From Actinospica sp035493475 (GTDB taxonomy: Bacteria; Actinomycetota; Actinomycetes; Streptomycetales; Catenulisporaceae), in NCBI GenBank assembly GCA_035493475.1, contig DATJIF010000103.1, positions 1 through 64,000 of the forward strand: a stretch of DNA of 64,000 nucleotides, in the 5' to 3' direction. This document shows, piece by piece, positions 23,122 through 31,115 of this stretch. The stretch's first letter is position 1. Every line of letters begins with the position of its first letter. The position numbers and the translations under genes are program-made. Below the pieces are notes generated by a model. The model was given only the letters and a program-made list of their open reading frames with translations, made no database searches and was not told the origin of the DNA.

Positions 23122-24114
23122 ATGGCTCGTCTCCAGCGTCCGCATCGGGTGGCCGTGCTCGCACTGCCCGGCGTCGTGCCCTTCGAACTCTCGATACCGG
23201 CGCGGATTTTCGGCGGCGCGCGCGACGTCCGGCACGGGAATCGGCCGCTCTACGAGGTCGTGACCTGCACGGTCGACGGCGCCCCGGTGCGAACCGATGC
23301 GGATTTCACCATCAGCGTGGACCACGACGCGTCCGTGCTGGCCACTGCGGACTCAGTGGTGATCCCGCCTTCGCACGCGCTCGAATTGATCATCGACTCC
23401 GGCGGGATGCTGGCTGAGCCGGTGCTGCGCGCGCTCAAGGAGATCCGGCCGGGCACGCGGCTGATCGCGATCTGCACGGGGGCCTTCGTGTTCGCGGCGG
23501 CCGGGCTGCTCGACGGCCGCCAGGCCGCGACGCACTGGGCCGAGGCCTCGACGTTGCAGGCGCTGTTCCCTCAGGTCCACGTGGACGCCGACGTACTGTT
23601 CATCGACGACGGCGACATGCTCACGTCCGCGGGCGTAGCTGCCGGAATCGACCTGTGCCTGCACGTGATCCGGCGCGATCACGGCAGCGCGGTGGCGAAT
23701 TTCGCGGCGCGGCTCTGCGTCGTGCCGCCACGTCGCGAGGGCGGCCAGGCGCAGTACGTGCAGCGTCCGGTGCCCGAGGTCGACGACGGTGGTACGGCGG
23801 CGACCCGCGCGTGGGCGATCGAGCACCTCGGCCGCCCACTCAGCCTCGCCGAACTCGCGGCGCACGCCGGGACGAGCGTGCGCACCTTCACTCGCCGATT
23901 CCGCGCCGAGACCGGGCTCAGCCCCGGTGCCTGGCTCGCCGCGCAACGCCTCGACTACGCACGTCACCTGCTTGAGGACTCCGAACTGTCGGTCGATCAG
24001 GTCGCCGAGCACGCCGGGCTCGGCACCGGCGCCAATCTCCGCCAACAGTTGCGTCTCACGTCCGGCGTCTCCCCGACCGCGTACCGCCGCGCGTTCCGAT
24101 CCCTGGAGGTCTGA
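23122..24114 (+). CDS. GlxA-type regulator: DJ-1/PfpI domain plus AraC HTH
   Basis: A protein of 330 residues. Residues about 10-185 form a DJ-1/PfpI glutaminase-like domain with the nucleophile elbow ICTGAFVFAAAGLLDGR. Residues about 225-330 form a double AraC helix-turn-helix (LSLAELAAHAGTSVRTFTRR and the later VDQVAEHAGLGTGANLRQQL). It is divergent from the oxidoreductase gene and 2 bp upstream of the reductase-like gene at 24117, so it probably regulates one or both. Confidence 0.9.
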   Translation: MARLQRPHRVAVLALPGVVPFELSIPARIFGGARDVRHGNRPLYEVVTCTVDGAPVRTDADFTISVDHDASVLATADSVVIPPSHALELIIDSGGMLAEPVLRALKEIRPGTRLIAICTGAFVFAAAGLLDGRQAATHWAEASTLQALFPQVHVDADVLFIDDGDMLTSAGVAAGIDLCLHVIRRDHGSAVANFAARLCVVPPRREGGQAQYVQRPVPEVDDGGTAATRAWAIEHLGRPLSLAELAAHAGTSVRTFTRRFRAETGLSPGAWLAAQRLDYARHLLEDSELSVDQVAEHAGLGTGANLRQQLRLTSGVSPTAYRRAFRSLEV

Positions 24115-24116
24115 CC

Positions 24117-24677
24117 ATGACTGCCAAGTTGGTCTACATCGCCATCGCGTCTCTCGACGGATACATCGAGGACGCGGACGGCTCGTTCACCTGGGCGGAG
24201 CCTTATCCCGACCTGCTCGCGCACGTGAACGCACTCGTTCGGCCCATTGGTACGTATCTTTACGGCCGCCGCATGTACGAGACGATGGTCTTCTGGGAGA
24301 CCGTCGAGGTCGACGCGCTCGATCCCGGAAGCCGTGACTTCACCGGCATCTGGCGCCAGGCCGACAAGATCGTCTACTCGCGCACGCTGCAGAATCGGTC
24401 GAGTTCGGATACGCAGATCGTCCGCGAATTCGACGCCGACGCGGTCCGGAAGCTCAAGGAGTCGTCAGCACGCGACATCACGGTCGGCGGTGCGGACCTC
24501 GCGCGCCAGGCGATGGCGGCCGGGCTAGTCGACGAATGCCACCTGTTCCTGCACCCGATCATCGTCGGTGGCGGAAAAAGCGCGCTGCCGGACGGAGTTC
24601 GCATCGATCTCGAACTGCTGGAACAGCGCCGATTCAGCCATGGTGTCGTCTATCTCCATTACGGAGTCCGCAATTAG
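24117..24677 (+). CDS. Dihydrofolate-reductase-like (RibD C-terminal) protein
   Basis: A protein of 186 residues starting TAKLVYIAIASLDGYIED, the typical opening of the stand-alone RibD_C family, with YLYGRRMYETM near 48-58 and DITVGGADLARQAMAAGLVD near 120-140. These are NADPH-binding reductases of mostly unknown substrate. It follows the AraC-type gene by 2 bp and its stop touches that of the convergent DUF72 gene. Confidence 0.88.
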   Translation: MTAKLVYIAIASLDGYIEDADGSFTWAEPYPDLLAHVNALVRPIGTYLYGRRMYETMVFWETVEVDALDPGSRDFTGIWRQADKIVYSRTLQNRSSSDTQIVREFDADAVRKLKESSARDITVGGADLARQAMAAGLVDECHLFLHPIIVGGGKSALPDGVRIDLELLEQRRFSHGVVYLHYGVRN

Positions 24678-25532
24678 CTAGAACAGCGTCGGCGGGCCGG
24701 CGGGTATCGGCTCGGGCAGCAGTTCCAACTCCGGCACGAGAGCGCGCACCTCGTCGTGGAAACGGCGTGCGAGGATCGGCGCGTCCATGTTGTTCGGCGT
24801 GTGGATGAACACTGTCGGAGACCGGTCTTCACGCAGCCAGCCTGCGACGACGTCGAGCCACGGCTGCCAGCCATCGACCGTGAGCTTCTCGTCGTCGCGG
24901 CCGATGAAGCGGACCACGGGATGCTCCGTCAGCACGTGCGCACGACGCGGCAGACGCGGCTTCTTCACCCACGCCTCGCGCTCGTCGTCGGTCGTGGGCG
25001 GGGTCGCGAACATCACCGTCGAGTCGAAATTCACCCACTCCGCGCCGAATTCGTTCAGCAGCCCACTGAGACTCTGCTCCCACCGCCGAGACTCGTAGAA
25101 CGCGATATGCCGCACTTCGACCGCATATCGATGCTTACGCGGCATCCGATGCAAGAACGCTGCCAACGCGCTCATATCGGCGGGCCCGAACGACGGCGGC
25201 AACTGCACCCACAGTGCGTGCACGCGCGTCCCGAGCGGCTCGATCACGTTCAGGAACGCGCGCACCGGTTCCTCGACGTTCGTCAGTCGACGATCATGCG
25301 TTACCGGACGCGGCAGCTTGAGGATGAACCGGAAGTCGGGCTCCGTCTGCTCCACCCACGATCGCACCGTTTCGGGCGTCGGCGTCGCGTAGAACGTCGT
25401 GTTCCCCTCGACTGCGTTGCAGAACGTGGAGTACGCGCGCAGCCGCTCACGCTGTGGCAACGGCTGCGGCATGTGCCGTCCCGGCCACGTCGCATGCGAC
25501 CACATCGCGCACCCGACATGGAGTTTTCTCAT
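24678..25532 (-). CDS. DUF72 family protein (YecE-like)
   Basis: A TIM-barrel DUF72 protein of 284 residues. It begins RKLHVGCAMWSHATWPG, then NAVEGNTTFYATPTPETVRSW near 40-60, LPPSFGPADMSALAAFL near 112-128, and YAVEVRH near 137. No biochemical role is established for the family. The stop codon abuts that of the convergent RibD-like gene. Confidence 0.88.
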   Translation of the reverse strand: MRKLHVGCAMWSHATWPGRHMPQPLPQRERLRAYSTFCNAVEGNTTFYATPTPETVRSWVEQTEPDFRFILKLPRPVTHDRRLTNVEEPVRAFLNVIEPLGTRVHALWVQLPPSFGPADMSALAAFLHRMPRKHRYAVEVRHIAFYESRRWEQSLSGLLNEFGAEWVNFDSTVMFATPPTTDDEREAWVKKPRLPRRAHVLTEHPVVRFIGRDDEKLTVDGWQPWLDVVAGWLREDRSPTVFIHTPNNMDAPILARRFHDEVRALVPELELLPEPIPAGPPTLF

Positions 25533-25675
25533 GCGATGAGCCTACCGAAGCGCGCGGCGGCGTATTTCCCGGCGACCGCTGAACAGGATCGATACAGTGG
25601 TCGCGGGCCGTGACTGGCGCTTGAGATGGACTACCATCGGGAAGCGGCCCGGCCGAGTCCGGCCCCTGCCGTGCG

Positions 25676-25703
25676 CCTGGGCGAACGCCGACGACGACCC
25701 AGG
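25676..25703 (+). promoter_or_regulatory. Stem that may sequester the folD ribosome-binding site
   Basis: CCTGGG (25676-25681) can pair with CCCAGG (25698-25703), the latter overlapping the AGGAG (25701-25705) upstream of the folD ATG. TACAGT near 25595 could be a -10, giving a leader of about 110 nt. No known riboswitch class recognised. Confidence 0.3.
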
Positions 25704-25713
25704 AGTTCCGCAC

Positions 25714-26580
25714 ATGGCCACGACGCCCCCCGGCCGCCTCATGGACGGCACCGCTCTCGCCGCACGCACGCTCGCCGAAACCGCAGCGCGCGCAGCGGCA
25801 TTCACCGAACGCACCGGCTACGCGCCGTGCCTCGCGACCGTGCTCGTCGGCGACGACCCCGCCTCGGCCACGTACGTGCGCATGAAGCAGAACCGCTCCC
25901 GGAAGGCGGGTATCGCGTCGCGGCACGTCGAGCTTCCCGCCACGTCCAGCACCGCGCAGGTCGTGGATGCCATCGCCGAGCTGTCCGCGGACGAGTCGGT
26001 GCACGGGATCCTGCTCCAGCATCCGTGCCCGCCCGCCGTGGACGAACGTGCCGCGTTCGAGGCGATCGCCCCGGCCAAGGACGTGGACGGCGTGACCCTT
26101 CACTCGTTCGCGACCATGAGTTTCGGGATCCCAGGGCCCGCCTCGTGCACGCCGGCGGGCATCATGCGACTGCTCGACGAGTACGAGGTCGACATCAGCG
26201 GGAAGCGCGCGGTCGTGGTCGGACGCAGCCCGATCCTGGGCAAGCCGATCGGCATGCTGCTGCTGGGTCGCGACGCGACGGTCACCTACTGCCATTCGCG
26301 CACCCGCGACCTGCACGAGATCACGCGCGAGGCCGACATCCTCGTTGCCGCTGTCGGCAAGCCGCGCTTCATCCCGGGTCACGCGGTGAAGCCCGGCGCG
26401 GTCGTCATCGATGCCGGATACAACCCGGGCAACGTCGGCGATGTAGATTTCGACACCGCCCACGAACGCGCGAGCCTGATCACGCCCGTGCCAGGCGGCG
26501 TCGGTCCGATGACGATCGCGGTGCTCCTCGAACAGACCGTGACGGCCGCCGAGCGCCAGGCCGCCGACCGCAAGCTCTAG
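25714..26580 (+). CDS. folD: Bifunctional methylenetetrahydrofolate dehydrogenase/cyclohydrolase
   Basis: A protein of 288 residues converting 5,10-methylene-THF through methenyl-THF to 10-formyl-THF with NADP, feeding purine and formyl-Met synthesis. Key features: YVRMKQNRSRKAG near 46-58 with the catalytic tyrosine and lysine, GILLQHPCPP near 92, PAKDVDGV near 116, and the NADP loop VVVGRSPILGKPIGMLLL near 167-184. The end PVPGGVGPMTIAVLLEQT is characteristic. ATG 25714 has AGGAG 8 nt upstream; the open frame upstream is leader. Confidence 0.93.
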   Translation: MATTPPGRLMDGTALAARTLAETAARAAAFTERTGYAPCLATVLVGDDPASATYVRMKQNRSRKAGIASRHVELPATSSTAQVVDAIAELSADESVHGILLQHPCPPAVDERAAFEAIAPAKDVDGVTLHSFATMSFGIPGPASCTPAGIMRLLDEYEVDISGKRAVVVGRSPILGKPIGMLLLGRDATVTYCHSRTRDLHEITREADILVAAVGKPRFIPGHAVKPGAVVIDAGYNPGNVGDVDFDTAHERASLITPVPGGVGPMTIAVLLEQTVTAAERQAADRKL

Positions 26581-26582
26581 AT

Positions 26583-27458
26583 CTAGATCCGCGCCGCCGC
26601 GAGGTCGACCCACGTGTCGACCTCGTCAGGCGGGAAATGTCGGATCGCCCAATCCGTCATCCGCAGACCCATATGCGCCCACGCCGATCGCAGCACGTCA
26701 TCAGGCAGAGCGTCGAGCAGCGCGTCTAGGCGGTCGACGACTACGCGTTCGGCGCCCGCCGGATGAATGCCGAATCGCAGCGTGACGAGGTCGAATCCCG
26801 CAGCTCCCCTGCCCGCGCCGTCCCAGTCGATCACGCCGGTCAGCACACTGTCGCGACTCAGCATGTTGCCCGGATGAAAGTCCTGGTGGACGACGTCGTC
26901 TCCCCACATCGACTCGTCGCACTCGGCACCGATCGCGCGGACTCGCCGCTCCAACTCGGCAGTTCGCGCACTGAATCGGCGCAGCGGTTCGTGCAGGCAG
27001 TATCCGGGCCCGTCGGCACGCAGATAGAGCGCGTTGCGCGGCACGTCTGGTCGCTCGGCTAAGGCACCCACGTGCAGCGCGTGGACCGCAAGCACCTGGT
27101 CGAAGAGACGCTCGTCCAGGTAGTCGATCTTGCTGCCCGGCAACAGCTCCTGCGCCGTGACGACAGCCGTTCCAACCTGCATGACAAGCTCCGTCGCGGG
27201 CGCCGGATACCCGCACGCACGCAGCACCTCAACCGCCGCGAGAGGCCCGGCTCGCATGTCTTTTTCGTCGTAGTCGGGCCGCCACTTGAGAACGCCCTCG
27301 TGGCCGTCGGGCCAGCGAACCCGCGCAGCCCCGACCTGCCCGCCGTCCAAGACCCCTGAGACGACAAGTTCGACACCCGCCGCCTCACGGAGCGCGGCGA
27401 GCATCCGTGCGGCGTCGAGTCGCTGAACCCTGGGAAACGTCCCCGCTTCGTCCTCCAT
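26583..27458 (-). CDS. Aminoglycoside phosphotransferase-like kinase
   Basis: APH-fold kinase of 291 residues. The Brenner loop reads VVHQDFHPGNMLS with catalytic Asp and Asn, and the metal-binding segment reads VIDWDGAGRGAAGFD. N-terminal strands (VLKWRPDYDEKD) supply the ATP-binding lysine. The family phosphorylates antibiotics or small metabolites; the target is unknown. ATG 27458 is preceded by GAGGTGGGG; GTG 27464 is an alternative. A TTA leucine codon at 27060-27062 (GALAER) makes translation dependent on tRNA-Leu(UAA). Confidence 0.8.
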   Translation of the reverse strand: MEDEAGTFPRVQRLDAARMLAALREAAGVELVVSGVLDGGQVGAARVRWPDGHEGVLKWRPDYDEKDMRAGPLAAVEVLRACGYPAPATELVMQVGTAVVTAQELLPGSKIDYLDERLFDQVLAVHALHVGALAERPDVPRNALYLRADGPGYCLHEPLRRFSARTAELERRVRAIGAECDESMWGDDVVHQDFHPGNMLSRDSVLTGVIDWDGAGRGAAGFDLVTLRFGIHPAGAERVVVDRLDALLDALPDDVLRSAWAHMGLRMTDWAIRHFPPDEVDTWVDLAAARI

Positions 27459-27522
27459 CCCCACCTCAATAACGATAACTGGGCCCTCACATCCGTGGAC
27501 ATGTGTCGCTACGATCCCAAGC

Positions 27523-28284
27523 ATGGAGGGGATGAACGGGATCACTACCAGACAACTGCTGACGATGAAGATCCACATCGTCGACTCGAACTGGAGCACG
27601 GAGGGTCTGCGGGCGATGCTCGCGGCCGTGATCGCCAGCTTCGACGACGCTGAACGGGAGGCGATCCTCCGGGCCGAGCGGCTCGCCTCGCGCCTGCACG
27701 CCAAGGACGTGCGATCCGGCGGGCGGCCGTACGTGAACCACCTGCTGCGCGTGGCGATACGCGTCGCGCACTACTACCACGTCCGCGACATCGACGTTCT
27801 CACGGCGGCGCTGCTGCACGACGCCGTCGAGGACCATCCGGACGAGCTCGCCGACCTGGCCACAGATGCCGAGCGCGCCGAAGGCCAGACGGCGGCCGCG
27901 CTCGCGGTGCTGGGCCGGGCGTTCAGTCCGCGGATGGGGCGGCTGGTCAGCGCGGTCACCAATCCGGACATCGACAAGGCGCTGACGCTTGCGGAGCGGC
28001 AGGAGCTCTACCGCCTGCACGTCGTAGAGAGCCTCGATCGGGAGCCGTGGGCCCGCGTCATCAAACTCTCGGACTTCACCGACAACGGCGTGGGCATCAT
28101 GTGGACCCTGACGCACGACAAGGCCAAGCGGCTCGCGGCGAAGTACGCGCCGCTCGTGCCGCAGATGCTCGACTTCGCGCAGCGGTCCGACACGCCGCTG
28201 GACTTCGAGGCGAAATCCCGCATCCTGGGCCAGTTGAGGAACGCCGAGAAGAATTTCGCGGCGATTCTCGACGAGGGCGAGTGA
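27523..28284 (+). CDS. HD-domain protein resembling small alarmone hydrolases
   Basis: A protein of 253 residues with the RelA/SpoT-type hydrolase pattern: RPYVNHLLRVA (H about 73), LLHDAVEDH (HD about 99-100, ED about 103-104) and later KLSDFTDN. There is no synthetase, TGS or ACT domain, so it may be a stand-alone (p)ppGpp 3'-pyrophosphohydrolase or another nucleotide hydrolase. Start candidates are ATG 27523, 27532 and 27568; homology begins after the last. It is divergent from the kinase gene. Confidence 0.75.
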   Translation: MEGMNGITTRQLLTMKIHIVDSNWSTEGLRAMLAAVIASFDDAEREAILRAERLASRLHAKDVRSGGRPYVNHLLRVAIRVAHYYHVRDIDVLTAALLHDAVEDHPDELADLATDAERAEGQTAAALAVLGRAFSPRMGRLVSAVTNPDIDKALTLAERQELYRLHVVESLDREPWARVIKLSDFTDNGVGIMWTLTHDKAKRLAAKYAPLVPQMLDFAQRSDTPLDFEAKSRILGQLRNAEKNFAAILDEGE

Positions 28285-28354
28285 TCCACAGAGAACTCCC
28301 GTACTTCCCGGAATCCGGGCGGAACCAAGCGGGTTCGGCCGTCGTCGAAGTGCC

Positions 28355-28861
28355 ATGAAACGTCGACTGGCCGACCCGCTGACCCCGCTCCTTCCCGTCG
28401 CCCGCGTGGCCGTCGTCGGGCTCGTCGCGGCAGCCGGAGCGCTCATCGCCGTGCACGCCGCCGCCAGTCCGGCGCCCGCACACCCTTCGCCGACAGCCGC
28501 TGTCCGGAAGCTCGTGGCGACCCCGAGCAATCCTCAGCTCAAGACCGCTCTCGCTCCGATGACCATCACCGATCAGGCCGAGATCACGCGCGTGGCGGAC
28601 ATCATCAATGCCCTGCCCCCGGCGCCGACCGGCGTGTTCAATTGCCCGGTCGACTGGGGCGCCCGCCTTCGGCTCGACTTCGAATCCAGCGACGGCAAGG
28701 CCGTCGAGCAGGTCTCGATGGAAGCCGGCGGCTGCGGAGGAACGGAAATCACGCTCAACGGCACGAAGCAGCCGAACCGGGCCAGCGGGCTCGACACGAT
28801 CAAGCAGGTCGAGGCCGTCTTCGGCGCGAACTGGCAGTTCACGCCGTCGTTCCTGCACTGA
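28355..28861 (+). CDS. Secreted hypothetical protein
   Basis: A protein of 168 residues with a signal sequence (PLLPVARVAVVGLVAAAGAL, about 12-31) and a mature domain carrying two cysteines (NCPVDWGARL and GGCGGTEI) that could form a disulfide. DWGARLRLDFESSDGKAVEQ recalls small secreted actinobacterial proteins of unknown function. No family assigned. Confidence 0.65.
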   Translation: MKRRLADPLTPLLPVARVAVVGLVAAAGALIAVHAAASPAPAHPSPTAAVRKLVATPSNPQLKTALAPMTITDQAEITRVADIINALPPAPTGVFNCPVDWGARLRLDFESSDGKAVEQVSMEAGGCGGTEITLNGTKQPNRASGLDTIKQVEAVFGANWQFTPSFLH

Positions 28862-28896
28862 GGCCGCACTAAGACCACGCTGAGACTGCGCGCGAT

Positions 28897-29376
28897 CTAG
28901 TCTCGTTCCTCTATCACGGCCCGGAGCTGCTCGCGGAGCAGCTCCGCCGCCGCGTCCTCCAGCGGGCTGACGAACCGGCGCTCCGCCTCGTCGCTCGCCT
29001 GCAGCGCCTGCCTGAACAGCCCGTGGCCGCTCTCCGTGAACTCGACGACGTTGCGCCGCCGGTCCTCCGCGGACGGCCTGCGCACGACCACGGACTTGGC
29101 CTCCAGCGCGTCGATCAGCGCGACCATCGTCGTCCGATCGATGCCCAGGCGGCGCGCCACGTCCTGCTGCGAGGTCGCGCCCATCTGGTCGAGCACGACC
29201 AGGACGCCCAGCTCACGGCCGTTGACGCCGTACGGCTCCAGCGCGGCCGCGGTCATCTCCGTGAGCCGCTGCTGCGCGTGTTTGAGCAGGTAGCCGAGCC
29301 GATTGAGCTCGACACGCGGCTGCCCGGGCGCGTTCTCGACCTCATTCGCGGCTTCGTTCACGGCCTCGCTCGACAT
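28897..29376 (-). CDS. MarR family transcriptional regulator
   Basis: A protein of 159 residues. The winged helix includes ATSQQDVARRLGIDRTTMVA and LIDALEAKSVVVRRPSAEDR (about 72-112). ATG 29376 was chosen because the start gives a normal MarR length; the frame is open further upstream. It is divergent from an epimerase-like gene across 79 bp that contain a clear inverted repeat, the likely shared operator. Confidence 0.9.
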   Translation of the reverse strand: MSSEAVNEAANEVENAPGQPRVELNRLGYLLKHAQQRLTEMTAAALEPYGVNGRELGVLVVLDQMGATSQQDVARRLGIDRTTMVALIDALEAKSVVVRRPSAEDRRRNVVEFTESGHGLFRQALQASDEAERRFVSPLEDAAAELLREQLRAVIEERD

Positions 29377-29400
29377 GAAACAAGGATAAGGTATACGCTG

Positions 29401-29421
29401 ATCGTCAGTAGCACTGACAAT
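29401..29421. promoter_or_regulatory. Inverted-repeat operator between marR and the epimerase gene
   Basis: GTCAGT (29404-29409) and ACTGAC (29413-29418) are perfect arms around AGC; flanking AT/AT pairs extend the symmetry to 8 of 9 positions. It lies between divergent start codons and fits the size of a MarR dimer site. Confidence 0.6.
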
Positions 29422-29455
29422 CACCCTTGCTGACAGATAGAGAAGGTGACGAACG

Positions 29456-30412
29456 ATGATCCTGATCACCGGCGGCCTCGGCTTCATCGGCTCCCACACC
29501 GCGCGTGCGCTGGTGGACCTCGGCGAGAGCTGCGTGCTCACGCAGCGGCGCGAACCCGAACCGAACGCGCTCCTCGCGGACGAGATCGGCAAGCGCGTAT
29601 TCCTGGAACAGGTGGACGTCACGGACGACACGGCGCTGCGCGAAGTCTGCGAGAAGTACCAGGTCACCGGCATCATCCATCTCGCCGGCGCCTTCTTCGG
29701 CGACCCGTTCGAGGACGTGCGCTCCAACATCGCGATGTTCTTCTCCGTCGTCGAGACCGCGCGGGCCCTCGGCATCCGCCGCGTCTGCATAGCCAGCACG
29801 ATCGGCGTGTACGACGGAGGCGACGAGGGCGGGCTGCTCGAATCCATACCGCTGCCGATCAGCGCGACTCAGGGCATCGCGATGTCGAAGAAGATCAACG
29901 AGATCCTGCTCTCGCAGCTCGGTCCGGCGGCCGGCATCGAGCTCTTCGCGGCCCGGATCGGCGCGATCTGGGGGCCGCTCGGCCGTCCCGCGGCGCCGTT
30001 CTTCCCGACCTCGCAGCTGATCCACGCCGCCGCGGCGGGCCGGGACCTGGATCTCAGCACGCTGCCGGGCGGCCGGCTGCCGCGCGCCGACGACGGCCTC
30101 GACCTGATGTACGTGCGCGAATGCGGCCGCGCGCTCGCCCTGCTCCAGCTCGCCGAGCGGCTCGACTACCGCGTCTACAACGTCTCGTCGGGGCGGGTCA
30201 CCACGAACCGGGAGATCGTCGAGGCGATCAGCAAGGTCCTGCCCGAGACGCGCTTCGACCTGCCCGACGGAAACGACCCGGCCTTCATGCGCAGCCGCTC
30301 GTGGCTGGACACCGGCAGGCTCCGCGAGGACACCGGCTACCAGCCGGAGTACGACACCGAGCAGGCCGTCGCCGACTACCTCGCGTGGCTGCGGGCGGGC
30401 AATGAACGCTGA
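29456..30412 (+). CDS. NAD-dependent epimerase/dehydratase family protein
   Basis: Extended SDR of 318 residues. The Rossmann motif ITGGLGFIGSHTA opens the protein, with HLAGAFFGDP near 75-84. The usual catalytic YxxxK is not seen: the segment reads GIAMSKKINE, with isoleucine at the expected tyrosine and the lysine retained. It may therefore bind NAD(P) without classical epimerase chemistry, or use another residue. It is likely repressed by the divergent MarR protein. Confidence 0.82.
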   Translation: MILITGGLGFIGSHTARALVDLGESCVLTQRREPEPNALLADEIGKRVFLEQVDVTDDTALREVCEKYQVTGIIHLAGAFFGDPFEDVRSNIAMFFSVVETARALGIRRVCIASTIGVYDGGDEGGLLESIPLPISATQGIAMSKKINEILLSQLGPAAGIELFAARIGAIWGPLGRPAAPFFPTSQLIHAAAAGRDLDLSTLPGGRLPRADDGLDLMYVRECGRALALLQLAERLDYRVYNVSSGRVTTNREIVEAISKVLPETRFDLPDGNDPAFMRSRSWLDTGRLREDTGYQPEYDTEQAVADYLAWLRAGNER

Positions 30413-30437
30413 CTCCGCGATCCGGCCCGGTGCGGGC

Positions 30438-31094
30438 TCAGCGCCGCTCCAGGTAGCGCAGCACGGCGACGACCCTGCGGTGCTCGTCCGCGCCCGGCTC
30501 CAGACCCAGCTTGCTGAAGACGTTGCCGATGTGCTTCTCCACCGCCCCGTCCGAGACGACGAGCGCGCGGCCGATCGCCGCGTTCGAGCGCCCCTCGGCC
30601 ATCAGCCCGAGCACCTCGAGCTCACGCGGCGTCAGCGAGGCGAGGGCCCGGTCCACGTTGGCGTTCAGCATCGCGGTGACGATCTCCGGGTCGAGCGCAG
30701 TGCCGCCCACCGCGACCCGGCCGAGCGCGTCCACGAACTCCGAGACGTCGGCCACGCGATCCTTCAGCAGATAGCCGAAGCCGCTCGCGCTGTGCTCCAG
30801 AAGACGCGCCGCGAACCGCGCCTCGACGTACTGCGAGAAGACCAGCACCCCGAGCTTCGGGTAGGCCGAGCGCAGTTCGAGCGCGGCCCGGATCCCCTCG
30901 TCGGTGAAGGTCGGCGGCATCCGGATGTCCATCACCACCGCGTCCGGGATGCCGTCCGGCACGCTCGCGCGCACCGCGGCGATCGCCGCCGCGGCGTCGC
31001 CGACCTGCGCGGACACCTCGTGTCCGCGCAGGGTGAGCAGTTGTGCCAGACCGGCCCGGAGGATCCCCGAATCCTCCGCGATGACCACGCGCAT
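30438..31094 (-). CDS. NarL-type response regulator
   Basis: A receiver domain (about 1-125; acidic pocket near E7/D8, phosphoacceptor D56 in VVMDIRMP, K at YLLKDR) and a LuxR-type HTH (about 148-205; LTPRELEVLGLMAEGRSN and VEKHIGNVFSKLGL). 218 residues. It lies 21 bp after the histidine kinase on the same strand and is its expected partner. The target genes are unknown. Confidence 0.92.
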   Translation of the reverse strand: MRVVIAEDSGILRAGLAQLLTLRGHEVSAQVGDAAAAIAAVRASVPDGIPDAVVMDIRMPPTFTDEGIRAALELRSAYPKLGVLVFSQYVEARFAARLLEHSASGFGYLLKDRVADVSEFVDALGRVAVGGTALDPEIVTAMLNANVDRALASLTPRELEVLGLMAEGRSNAAIGRALVVSDGAVEKHIGNVFSKLGLEPGADEHRRVVAVLRYLERR

Positions 31095-31115
31095 GCCGAC
31101 TCCCCGTCTCCCCGA

